DNA from: Spirochaetales bacterium
GTDB lineage: Bacteria; Spirochaetota; Spirochaetia; DSM-27196; PWMO01
Reading direction: 5' to 3'
DNA length: 9,309 nt
Assembly: GCA_007130025.1 (NCBI GenBank)
Contig: SLTF01000283.1
Span: 1 to 9,309 of the forward strand
The position numbers were made by a program, and so were the translations under genes. Within the stretch, counting starts at the first letter, position 1. The number at the start of each line of letters is the position of its first letter. The notes beneath the pieces are model-generated. The model saw only the letters and a program-made list of their open reading frames with translations. It was not told where the DNA came from and searched no databases. Below are positions 1 to 5,056 of this stretch, in pieces.

Positions 1-26
1 GAACGAGCAGAAAAGGAAGGTTGACC

Positions 27-683
27 ATGGCGAAGAAATCTCAGGCAAAAGCCGCGAAAAAAGAACCCGCAACAAAAACAGGCGCAGCCAAGGCCCCCGG
101 AGCGAAGAAGGCTTCCGAGTCGAAGAAGGTTTCAACGAAGAAGGTTTCAACGAAGAAGAGCTCCGCAAGGAAGACGCCTGCAACGAAGAAGCCGGCGGAG
201 AAGGACTCCAAGCCCGCGGCAAACCAGGAGCCGATCGCCCGCATCGTGGCGCTGCTGGAGCAGATGGACGAGGCGGGGCTGGAGTTCATCCACAGCCAGG
301 CCGAGATCATCGTCACCACCGAGAAGCTCGGCAAGGCGCGCGAGAAGACCACAAAGGCGCTCGAGACCGTCTCGCAGCAGCGCGCGGTTACCGTCGATCG
401 CGAGCCGCCACCGCCGGCGGTCGGCATCGAGCAGAAGCAGGACAACGCCTTCTTCATCCGGACCTACGGCAAGAAGATCTTCTTCAACCGCCAGGAGATG
501 CGCGCCATCGCCGCCACCAGCCACGCCGCCTCCACCGCACCCGACGGAGCCCGCCGCCTCTACGCCTGGATGAAACGCGAACGCTCAGACTTCCTCATCG
601 ACACCGGCATCACCGGCCCCCGCGACCACGCCCTGAAGCTGCTCTGGGAGCACGTGGTGTCCACGTACGCACCGCCGAAGTGA
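27..683 (+). CDS. Histone-H1-like Lys/Ala-rich protein of unknown function
   Basis: I start this gene at the ATG at 27 because a good ribosome binding site (aaggaagg, 13-20) lies six bases upstream; a TTG at 21 is in frame but too close to that site. The 218-residue product has three parts. Residues 1-66 are a low-complexity basic tail rich in Lys, Ala, Ser, Thr and Pro, with AKKA/TKK motifs like bacterial histone-H1-like (Hc1, AlgP-type) tails. Residues 68-120 look helical and charged, possibly a coiled coil. After a PPPP linker (127-130), residues 137-218 form a compact-looking domain with aromatic residues. The tail suggests binding to DNA or RNA, but I do not recognise the C-terminal domain, so the function is unknown. 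It stands alone on its strand and converges with the small gene downstream. Confidence 0.8.
   Translation: MAKKSQAKAAKKEPATKTGAAKAPGAKKASESKKVSTKKVSTKKSSARKTPATKKPAEKDSKPAANQEPIARIVALLEQMDEAGLEFIHSQAEIIVTTEKLGKAREKTTKALETVSQQRAVTVDREPPPPAVGIEQKQDNAFFIRTYGKKIFFNRQEMRAIAATSHAASTAPDGARRLYAWMKRERSDFLIDTGITGPRDHALKLLWEHVVSTYAPPK
122..151 (+). repeat. Two exact 15-bp tandem repeats in the basic tail
   Basis: The 15-mer gaagaaggtttcaac occurs twice in tandem (122-136 and 137-151), and a diverged third unit begins at 152. Each unit encodes five residues, KKVST, so copy-number change by slippage would lengthen or shorten the basic tail without a frameshift. Confidence 0.85.
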
Positions 684-710
684 GTTTGGTTCACGGGGAC
701 TGAGAGGCGT

Positions 711-905
711 TTAGAAGAGCTCAAGCACTTCGAAAAGAAGAACAAAGAGAAATCCCGCTACGGCTGCCGAAACAACGGTTCGGAGTATCGGGCGCTTCAG
801 CGGTTGTACCTGCCCATCATTCGTCCGTCGCTTGCGTTCGCTGAACAGGTAGTGTAACGAGCCATACACGAGAAAGAATACCAAAAACCGAACGACGAGC
901 TCCAT
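711..905 (-). CDS. Small two-helix membrane protein
   Basis: This 64-residue minus-strand gene is supported by a near-ideal ribosome binding site: the reverse complement reads taaggaggcaacaac directly before the ATG at 905-903. Hydrophobicity shows two membrane segments, about residues 3-20 (VVRFLVFFLVYGSLHYLF) and 43-62 (ending FLFVLLFEVLEL). Between them is a strongly basic hydrophilic loop (ERKRR...). By the positive-inside rule the loop should face the cytoplasm, with both termini outside. I do not recognise the family and assign no function. It converges with the histone-like gene, with 27 bases between the two stop codons. No convincing promoter was found upstream. Confidence 0.7.
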   Translation of the reverse strand: MELVVRFLVFFLVYGSLHYLFSERKRRTNDGQVQPLKRPILRTVVSAAVAGFLFVLLFEVLELF

Positions 906-1085
906 GTTGTTGCCTCCTTACCCTCAACCTGCAAACAGATCGGGCCACCCGTCAAGTCCGTCAAGAAACACGCGGATTAGGGTCAACGCAAACCGATTTC
1001 AGCGCGCACCGGCCGAGTGGTTTGGTCCTGCTGCGACGCCTGGCAAGAACGGGGCGGATAGGTGAGAGAAATTGATGATGGTGCG

Positions 1086-1114
1086 TTGACGCCTGTCACG
1101 TGACAGATTACAAT
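1086..1114 (+). promoter_or_regulatory. higBA promoter
   Basis: TTGACG (1086-1091), a 17-bp spacer, and TACAAT (1109-1114) make a near-consensus sigma-70-type promoter. The expected transcription start falls at about 1120-1121, at the A or T of the higB ATG, which implies little or no 5' leader. Confidence 0.75.
1093..1106. promoter_or_regulatory. Perfect 14-bp palindrome, probable HigA operator
   Basis: CTGTCACGTGACAG is a perfect palindrome lying wholly within the -35/-10 spacer of the higBA promoter. A dimeric HigA, or HigBA complex, bound there would block RNA polymerase. Autoregulation through a promoter palindrome is usual for type II modules; that this is the actual site is inferred. 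Confidence 0.7.
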
Positions 1115-1119
1115 TGGGC

Positions 1120-1401
1120 ATGATCAGGACCTTCGCGGATCGACACACCGAGGAGATCTACGTCACCGGAAGGTCAAGACGGCTTCCACCGGATATCGTC
1201 CGGAGGGCCCAAAGAAAGCTTGAGTACGTTGATGTTGCGTCGCGGTTGGAGGATTTGTGGACGCCTCCCGGAAACAGGCTCCACCAGCTCGAGCAGAACA
1301 GGGCGGGGCAGCACGCAATTCGCATCAACGACCAATGGCGAATATGCTTTCGATTCGAGGACGGCGATGCGTTTGATGTTGAGATCACCGACTACCACTA
1401 G
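1120..1401 (+). CDS. higB: HigB-type toxin of a type II toxin-antitoxin module (RelE superfamily)
   Basis: HigB toxins are ribosome-dependent mRNA endonucleases that slow translation when their antitoxin is lost. The 93-residue product matches the HigB/GraT layout end to end: MIRTF at the N-terminus, a helical middle (PPDIVRRAQRKL, 23-34), NRLHQLE (52-58), then the strand-rich core INDQWRICFRF (69-79) and the hallmark C-terminus ITDYH, whose histidine is a functional residue in the family. I choose the ATG at 1120 because homologues begin MIK/MIR; a TTG at 1114 is in frame but is part of the -10 box. No ribosome binding site precedes the ATG, which fits a leaderless mRNA. The antitoxin gene follows 14 bases after the stop, or overlaps it if a GTG at 1401 is used. 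Confidence 0.9.
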   Translation: MIRTFADRHTEEIYVTGRSRRLPPDIVRRAQRKLEYVDVASRLEDLWTPPGNRLHQLEQNRAGQHAIRINDQWRICFRFEDGDAFDVEITDYH

Positions 1402-1415
1402 TGGGGAAACAGGAA

Positions 1416-1730
1416 ATGAGTATACCCAATAACAAAGCACGACAGGTACGCCCGATTCATCCCGGTGAGATGCTCAGAGAAGATTTCATGCCCGATTTCG
1501 GGCTGAGCGTTTCGCGACTTGCCACGGCGCTGCGGGTATCCCGGCAGTCGGTGAATGAGCTTGTGCGTGAACGGCGAGCCGTCAGTCCGGAGATGGCGCT
1601 TCGGCTCTCCCGGCTCTTCGGCAACTCCGCGGAGTTCTGGCTCAACGCGCAGCGCGCGATCGACCTGTGGGATACCGAGCAGGCCAGCGGACCGGAGATA
1701 CAACGCGTCGAGCCGCTGAAGATCGGGTAA
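1416..1730 (+). CDS. higA: HigA-type antitoxin, XRE-family DNA-binding protein
   Basis: HigA neutralises HigB by direct binding and represses the shared promoter. The 104-residue product has the HigA signature IHPGEMLREDFM (14-25) and a helix-turn-helix at about 30-65 (LSVSRLATALRVSRQSVNELV, then VSPEMALRLSRLFG). The typical FWLNAQRAIDLW segment follows at 74-85. I start at the ATG at 1416, with ggggaaacagga just upstream as the likely ribosome binding region. A GTG at 1401 would add five residues and overlap the higB stop, so translational coupling is possible. The gene is full length for the family. Its likely operator is the palindrome at 1093-1106. Confidence 0.9.
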   Translation: MSIPNNKARQVRPIHPGEMLREDFMPDFGLSVSRLATALRVSRQSVNELVRERRAVSPEMALRLSRLFGNSAEFWLNAQRAIDLWDTEQASGPEIQRVEPLKIG

Positions 1731-1766
1731 CGACGATCGCTCAGCGAGAAACGCGCGGCCGGGTGA

Positions 1767-1788
1767 GGGGAATCAGACCCCGTTTTTT
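1767..1788 (+). terminator. Weak candidate terminator after higA
   Basis: GGGG (1767-1770) and CCCC (1778-1781) can pair across a 7-base loop, followed by G and six T residues (1783-1788). It lies 36 bases after the higA stop in the right orientation. The stem is only four base pairs, so efficiency is doubtful. Confidence 0.35.
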
Positions 1789-1806
1789 GTCGACTGTGGT
1801 CGACAA
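1787..1806. repeat. 20-bp inverted repeat, copy 1
   Basis: TTGTCGACTGTGGTCGACAA has perfect 8-bp arms around a 4-bp centre (TGTG). A second version starts exactly 40 bp downstream. It may be a protein-binding dyad or a small dispersed palindromic repeat; no adjacent gene explains it. Confidence 0.7.
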
Positions 1807-1826
1807 TCTTCTCGCTAACCGCGTTG

Positions 1827-1846
1827 TTGTCGACCGTAATCGACAA
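1827..1846. repeat. 20-bp inverted repeat, copy 2
   Basis: TTGTCGACCGTAATCGACAA matches copy 1 at 17 of 20 positions and keeps 7-bp arms (TTGTCGA / TCGACAA). The 40-bp centre-to-centre spacing is close to four helical turns, which would put two bound dimers on nearly the same face of the DNA. Confidence 0.7.
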
Positions 1847-1898
1847 AACGATTTGACTCTCGTATGGGACGAAGGAATCTGTCGGTTCGGGTGTCGTC

Positions 1899-1971
1899 GG
1901 GAACTGTTCCGAGAGAAGGGTGCACGTTCCCGATTGGCGAGGACCCCACAGGAAGAACGTCGGAGCAGGAT
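1899..1971. repeat. Direct repeat bracketing mazEF, left copy
   Basis: This 73-bp stretch matches 2958-3030 in the same orientation at 66 of 73 positions by hand alignment, including a 33-bp exact run (1929-1961). It corresponds to the P-loop-coding part of the ATPase relics. Similarity fades beyond both ends. Confidence 0.8.
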
Positions 1972-2008
1972 TGCTGCGCACATCAAGCGTGCTCGGGTAA
2001 TGCTCCAT
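1899..2008 (-). pseudogene. N-terminal relic of an AAA/DUF4143-type ATPase gene, copy 1
   Basis: From an ATG at 2008-2006 the minus strand encodes a stretch typical of the start of AAA_14/DUF4143 ATPases. It contains TFFLWGPRQSG, then TCTLLSEQFP. In working members the P-loop reads GPRQxGKST; here the Lys-Ser pair is replaced by Thr-Cys, removing the ATP-binding lysine. Similarity ends after QFP. The reading frame runs on to 1457 across higA on the opposite strand, but with no family resemblance, so I treat this as a truncated fragment. Its 5' part is about 90% identical to the second relic at 2958-3030. No ribosome binding site is visible. Confidence 0.65.
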
Positions 2009-2062
2009 CGGGAAATCAATACTGCATGGAATTCTTTCTCATGAAACTCGCACCACCGAGGC

Positions 2063-2099
2063 TTGACTCAATCACAGGACCGGGATATCCTTAGGATAT
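2063..2099 (+). promoter_or_regulatory. mazEF promoter with overlapping dyad
   Basis: TTGACT (2063-2068), a 17-bp spacer and TATCCT (2086-2091) form a plausible promoter. The -10 box lies in a dyad with 7-bp arms and a single central base (ATATCCT-T-AGGATAT, 2085-2099). MazE and MazEF complexes repress their own promoter by binding such sites; the assignment here is inferred from position. Confidence 0.6.
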
Positions 2100-2144
2100 A
2101 CATCGAAGCGTTCCGATGTCTGATGCGCAAGGAGGGTCTGCGGT

Positions 2145-2393
2145 ATGGTAACCAGAGTACAACCGTGGGGAAACAGCCAGGGGCTCCGACTCAGCCGACA
2201 GCTTCTTCAGGAGGCGGGCATCAGCGTGGGGGATGCGCTTGAGGTGAAGGTGGAAGAAGGAAAGATCGTTCTTGCGCCGGCGCGAAGAGGCCGAGGAACA
2301 GTCTCACTGGAAGAGCTTGTCCGGGAGATCCCTCCGGGCTACCGCGCGGGTGAAATCGAATGGGGTACACCAAAAGGCGACGAGGTCTGGTAG
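2145..2393 (+). CDS. mazE: MazE-type antitoxin (AbrB-fold)
   Basis: MazE binds and inhibits the MazF RNase and represses the operon. The 82-residue product begins with the swapped-hairpin (AbrB/SpoVT-type) DNA-binding fold: VQPWGNSQGLRLSRQLLQEA (5-24), then ISVGDALEVKVEEGKIVLAP (26-45). The tail (52-82), with SLEELVREIPPGY and a terminal EIEWGTPKGDEVW, matches the flexible part of MazE that lies along MazF. The start is fixed by a strong ribosome binding site, aaggaggg at 2129-2135, nine bases before the ATG. The stop codon at 2391-2393 directly abuts the mazF start codon. Confidence 0.92.
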   Translation: MVTRVQPWGNSQGLRLSRQLLQEAGISVGDALEVKVEEGKIVLAPARRGRGTVSLEELVREIPPGYRAGEIEWGTPKGDEVW

Positions 2394-2726
2394 GTGGCGC
2401 CCTACATTCCGCGCCAGGGCGATCTCATCGCCCTCAGCTTCGACCCGCAGGCGGGCCATGAGCAGAAAGGCCGTCGACCCGCCATCGTCGTGAGTAAGAC
2501 CCTCTTCAACGAACGAACCGGGCTCTGTATCTGCTGCCCAATCACCTCGACCCGTCGTGGGTACCCGTTTCACGTGGAAGTACCAGAGGGATTGCCGGTA
2601 AACGGTGTCGTCATGTGCGAGCAGGTGAAATCAATTGACCACCGCGCTCGGTCCGCCAGCTTGATCGCCCACGCACCCCACGCCCTGCTCTCCGACGTGC
2701 TCGCGGTTCTCGACGCCTGTTTCTGA
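2394..2726 (+). CDS. mazF: MazF-type endoribonuclease toxin (PemK/MazF family)
   Basis: MazF toxins cut single-stranded RNA at short sequences and stop protein synthesis. This 110-residue protein follows the E. coli MazF layout closely: YIPRQGDLIALSFDP (4-18), QKGRRPAIVVS (24-34) with the conserved arginine, TGLCICCPIT (42-51), GYPFHVE (56-62), and a QVKSIDHRAR block (77-86). Length is normal and no key block is missing, so it is probably active. Translation starts at a GTG immediately after the mazE TAG with zero spacing. A GAGG at 2382-2385 inside mazE is the likely ribosome binding site, so translation is probably coupled to the antitoxin. The cleavage sequence cannot be read from this protein. 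Confidence 0.93.
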   Translation: MAPYIPRQGDLIALSFDPQAGHEQKGRRPAIVVSKTLFNERTGLCICCPITSTRRGYPFHVEVPEGLPVNGVVMCEQVKSIDHRARSASLIAHAPHALLSDVLAVLDACF

Positions 2727-2802
2727 CGCGCATGTGGATCTGTCAGAGGTTTGCGTCGGCACCGCGTTCAACAGGCGCCAGAACCATTTGCTAACCCCAG
2801 TC

Positions 2803-3061
2803 TCAGAACCCCACCGCGCAGTCGATGTGGTTCACTATGAAGTCGACCTCAACTCCCGATGAGAGACGCCAGTAGGCGATATCGGCGTACCGGTGGGCGT
2901 AGGCGTTGAAGCAGCACAGTTCGTGAAAGACCCAGTTCTCGAACGCGAGGTGCGTCCGGGAATTGTTCCGCGAGAAGGGTGCTCTTCCCCGATTGGCGAG
3001 GACCCCACAGGAAGAACGTCTGAGCAGAATCGCCTCGTAGATCAAGCTTTCGCGTGGTATG
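2803..3061 (-). pseudogene. Internally deleted, frameshifted AAA/DUF4143 ATPase gene, copy 2
   Basis: Read on the minus strand from about 3061, one frame encodes KLDLRGD, then TFFLWGPRQSGKSTLLAEQFPDAP, which has an intact P-loop and is a typical AAA_14 N-terminus. At about 2946-2955 the resemblance jumps, in another frame, to the C-terminal DUF4143 signature: FENWVFHEL, YAHRYADIAYWRLSSG and VEVDFIV, ending at a stop (2805-2803). A normal protein has roughly 300 or more residues between these blocks, so nearly the whole gene has been deleted and the ends joined out of frame. No start codon or ribosome binding site remains in the N-terminal frame. Intact relatives are often encoded in accessory regions; their role is poorly defined. 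Confidence 0.75.
2958..3030. repeat. Direct repeat bracketing mazEF, right copy
   Basis: Partner of the repeat at 1899-1971, in the same orientation and offset by 1,059 bp, with the exact 33-bp run at 2988-3020. Homologous recombination between the copies would delete mazEF and leave one repeat. Confidence 0.8.
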
Positions 3062-3154
3062 TGCCGACGTCTGCTTCAGACCGCAGTCCCGCAGCGTACC
3101 AATTCCGGTGTGAATGGCACATTTTTGCGCACGATGGTAGAACCCTCCGGCCCG

Positions 3155-3163
3155 TGGTATACT
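3155..3163 (+). promoter_or_regulatory. Extended -10 promoter of the iclR-type gene
   Basis: TGGTATACT is an extended -10 element (TG, one base, TATACT) 37 bases before the ATG of the regulator gene. No good -35 is found at the usual spacing, which extended -10 promoters tolerate. Confidence 0.5.
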
Positions 3164-3199
3164 TCCAGCGTTCGTGATCGGCGCAAGGAGTCCCAGGGG

Positions 3200-4018
3200 A
3201 TGTCTGTTCAGTCCATTGAGCGGGTTTTCGATATCATAGAATTGCTCTCAACCGCCCAGGACGGACTTCCGCTCACCGAGATCGGAAAGCGCCTTGATCT
3301 TCACAAGAGTACGGTTCACCGACTCATGGCGGTGCTGCGCGATCGTGGATACATCGACAAGAACGAGTCCACCGGCCGGTACCGGCTCGGTCCGCAGTTC
3401 GTGGAACTGACCAGCCTCTACCTCAACAACGTTGAGATCAAGACCGAGGCGGAGCCCTATCTGCGCCGCCTCTCGACCCTGGTCAATCGCACCTGCTTTA
3501 TCGCCGTATTGCACGGCTGGCAGGTCATGTACATCGACAAGTACGAACAGCGGAGCTCCCTGCGGAAGTACTCGGTTATCGGTCAACGAAAACCGGCCTA
3601 CTGCACCTCTCTCGGGAAGGCGCTGTTGCTTGATCATACGGATGCGGAGATCGAGGCGATCTTTGCCGGGGTGACGTTTGAGCCGCTCACCGCGAACACC
3701 GTGAGAAACGCTGCGGAACTGAATGAACGGATGAAACGGTACCGCGCGGTCGGATGGACGACCGACGACGAGGAAGAAGAAATCGGCATCCGCTGTATCG
3801 GCGCGCCGGTGCGCGACTACCGGGGCAACATCATCGCCGCGATCAGCGTCTCGTGGTTTCGTGCTCAGGATGACCCCGAGTTTGTCGCCATCGCGCCCCA
3901 CGTGGTCGACGCGGCAGAGAAGATCTCCCACCGGATCGGATACCTCTCCGACCTCACCCACCGGGACCATCCGGTGGAAGCCGTGTACTCAAGCACATAC
4001 GGCGCCATCGCCCGATAG
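3200..4018 (+). CDS. IclR-family transcriptional regulator, probably KdgR-like
   Basis: The product is a 272-residue protein of normal IclR length. Residues 3-65 form the winged helix-turn-helix (QSIERVFDIIELLS; LTEIGKRLDLHKSTVHRLMAVL at 25-46; the wing ending GRYRLG). Residues 80-250 form the effector-binding domain, with AYCTSLGKALL (133-143) and the EEEEIGIRCIGAPV block (191-204). I choose the ATG at 3200: aaggag (3185-3190) precedes it by nine bases, and MSVQSIERV is a standard IclR beginning; the open frame back to 3059 has no family resemblance. It lies just upstream of kduI, whose promoter holds a TGAAAC/GTTTCG dyad like KdgR boxes. It therefore probably represses the uronate genes until an intermediate such as 2-keto-3-deoxygluconate binds. 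The ligand is inferred from context. Confidence 0.9.
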   Translation: MSVQSIERVFDIIELLSTAQDGLPLTEIGKRLDLHKSTVHRLMAVLRDRGYIDKNESTGRYRLGPQFVELTSLYLNNVEIKTEAEPYLRRLSTLVNRTCFIAVLHGWQVMYIDKYEQRSSLRKYSVIGQRKPAYCTSLGKALLLDHTDAEIEAIFAGVTFEPLTANTVRNAAELNERMKRYRAVGWTTDDEEEEIGIRCIGAPVRDYRGNIIAAISVSWFRAQDDPEFVAIAPHVVDAAEKISHRIGYLSDLTHRDHPVEAVYSSTYGAIAR

Positions 4019-4095
4019 CAACGCTCGCACGGACCACACCCCGAACGCTCTGCACCCCTCCTCCCGCAACCGATACAAGTTTCGCGATTTTTTTC

Positions 4096-4124
4096 TTGAC
4101 AGCAACAGATTCTCGCCCAATAAT
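4096..4124 (+). promoter_or_regulatory. Promoter of the kduI-TRAP-kduD operon
   Basis: A consensus TTGACA (4096-4101) is followed by a 17-bp spacer and AATAAT (4119-4124). The predicted transcription start is near 4131, leaving a leader of about 40 bases before kduI. Confidence 0.8.
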
Positions 4125-4140
4125 GAAACCAAGTTTCGTA
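4122..4140. promoter_or_regulatory. KdgR/IclR-type operator over the -10 and start region
   Basis: AATGAAACCAAGTTTCGTA contains the dyad GAAAC-CAA-GTTTC and resembles enterobacterial KdgR boxes, which are built on TGAAAC/GTTTCA half-sites. It overlaps the -10 box and the predicted start, a repressing position. A lone half-site, CAAGTTTCG, also occurs at 4076-4084 upstream of the -35 and might assist binding. Confidence 0.7.
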
Positions 4141-4169
4141 ATGCAAAACTATTGGGAGAGGACGTGGTG

Positions 4170-5000
4170 ATGGACATCCGATATTCGAAATCCGCTGAAG
4201 AGAGCGAGCGCTTTGGTACTCAGGGAATCCGCGATGCGTTTCTCGTGCAGGATCTGCTTCGCGACGCGACGGTACGCTGGACCTACGTGCAGGACGATCG
4301 CATGCTGATCGGCGGATGTACGCCGGTATCCCGGGTGCCGCTCTCCGCAGATGCGTCGCTCATCGGCGAGGGAAACCTGCTGGAACGGCGGGAGCTCGGC
4401 GTGTTCAATCTTGGGGGCCCCGGGGTCGTCGAGGTCGGGTCGCAGCAGTTTGCCGTCGAGCCAACGGACATGCTCTACGTCGGGCGCACGGGCGAACCGC
4501 TCTTCATCTCTTCGGCAGACCCGAAGAATCCGGCGCGACTCTATCTGGTCAGCACGCCGGCCCATCGCGACTGTCCCACCCGCCTGGTGCGTGCAGCCGA
4601 CGCCGAAACCCTCGAACTCGGTTCGCCCGAAACCTGCAACCGTCGGACGCTGCGCAAGTTCATCTTCCCGGGCGGGGCGGAGAGCTGCCAACTGGTCATG
4701 GGCTTCACCACCCTTCATCAGGGCAGCGCGTGGAACACCATGCCGTGTCACACCCACCTGCGCCGAATGGAGACCTACCTCTACTTCAACATCGCCGACG
4801 ACGCCGCGGTCTTCCACTTCATGGGGCGCCCCGATAACACCCGCCACATCGTGGTTCGCAACGAAGAGGCGATCATCTCGCCGCCGTGGTCGATCCACTG
4901 TGGTGCAGGGACCGCGGCCTACTCGTTCGTGTGGGCCATGGCCGGCGAAAACCAGGAGTTCACCGACATGGACCATGTGGCCATGTCGGAACTCGCATAA
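4170..5000 (+). CDS. kduI: 5-dehydro-4-deoxy-D-glucuronate isomerase
   Basis: KduI is a cytoplasmic zinc enzyme that converts 5-keto-4-deoxyuronate, released from unsaturated uronides, to 3-deoxy-D-glycero-2,5-hexodiulosonate. The 276-residue product is full length (E. coli has 278). The cupin metal ligands are present: His194 and His196 in CHTHLRRMETY, Glu201 in the same block, and His243 in PPWSIHCG, in register with His196, His198, Glu203 and His245 of E. coli KduI. The N-terminal MDIRYS...TQGIRDAFLV is also typical, which favours the ATG at 4170 over the GTGs at 4164 and 4167; gggagagga (4154-4162) is the ribosome binding site. It is the first gene of the operon, under the operator-bearing promoter. 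Confidence 0.96.
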   Translation: MDIRYSKSAEESERFGTQGIRDAFLVQDLLRDATVRWTYVQDDRMLIGGCTPVSRVPLSADASLIGEGNLLERRELGVFNLGGPGVVEVGSQQFAVEPTDMLYVGRTGEPLFISSADPKNPARLYLVSTPAHRDCPTRLVRAADAETLELGSPETCNRRTLRKFIFPGGAESCQLVMGFTTLHQGSAWNTMPCHTHLRRMETYLYFNIADDAAVFHFMGRPDNTRHIVVRNEEAIISPPWSIHCGAGTAAYSFVWAMAGENQEFTDMDHVAMSELA

Positions 5001-5014
5001 CTGAGGGCTCAATA

Positions 5015-5031
5015 CTCCGGCGTAGCCGGAG
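5015..5031 (+). other. Intercistronic hairpin between kduI and dctP
   Basis: CTCCGGC-GTA-GCCGGAG forms a perfect 7-bp GC-rich stem with a 3-base loop and no T run after it. It ends 13 bases before the dctP ribosome binding site. It is more likely an mRNA-processing or stabilising element than a terminator. Confidence 0.6.
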
Positions 5032-5056
5032 GAGAATCGAAAATAAGGAGAGGACA

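Noticed and set aside
684..710. The string ggttcacggggactg as a remnant of a mobile-element or REP-like end.
   Set aside because: It is short, has no partner copy in the window, and no transposase is nearby.
906..1085. A minus-strand promoter for the small membrane protein, using the two TTGACG-like strings near 950-967.
   Set aside because: Neither has a recognisable -10 box at 16-18 bp, so no promoter can be supported.
1457..1898. A continuation of the left ATPase relic on the minus strand across higA.
   Set aside because: The frame stays open, but the translated sequence has no AAA or DUF4143 features and lies antisense to the well-supported higA.
1086..2800. An integron-type cassette array, since small toxin-antitoxin modules in one direction are common integron cassettes.
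   Set aside because: I looked for paired core sites of the GTTRRRY / RYYYAAC type between the modules. The only similar strings (gctaac near 1814 and 2790) do not fit the full core. No integrase is present.
3059..3199. A longer N-terminus for the IclR regulator starting at an ATG at 3059.
   Set aside because: The added residues match nothing in the family, overlap the ATPase relic and the extended -10 promoter, and lack a ribosome binding site. The ATG at 3200 has one.
4019..4095. A terminator after the IclR gene.
   Set aside because: A run of seven T residues exists (4088-4094), but I could find no convincing stem before it. It may simply be the AT-rich region upstream of the kduI promoter.
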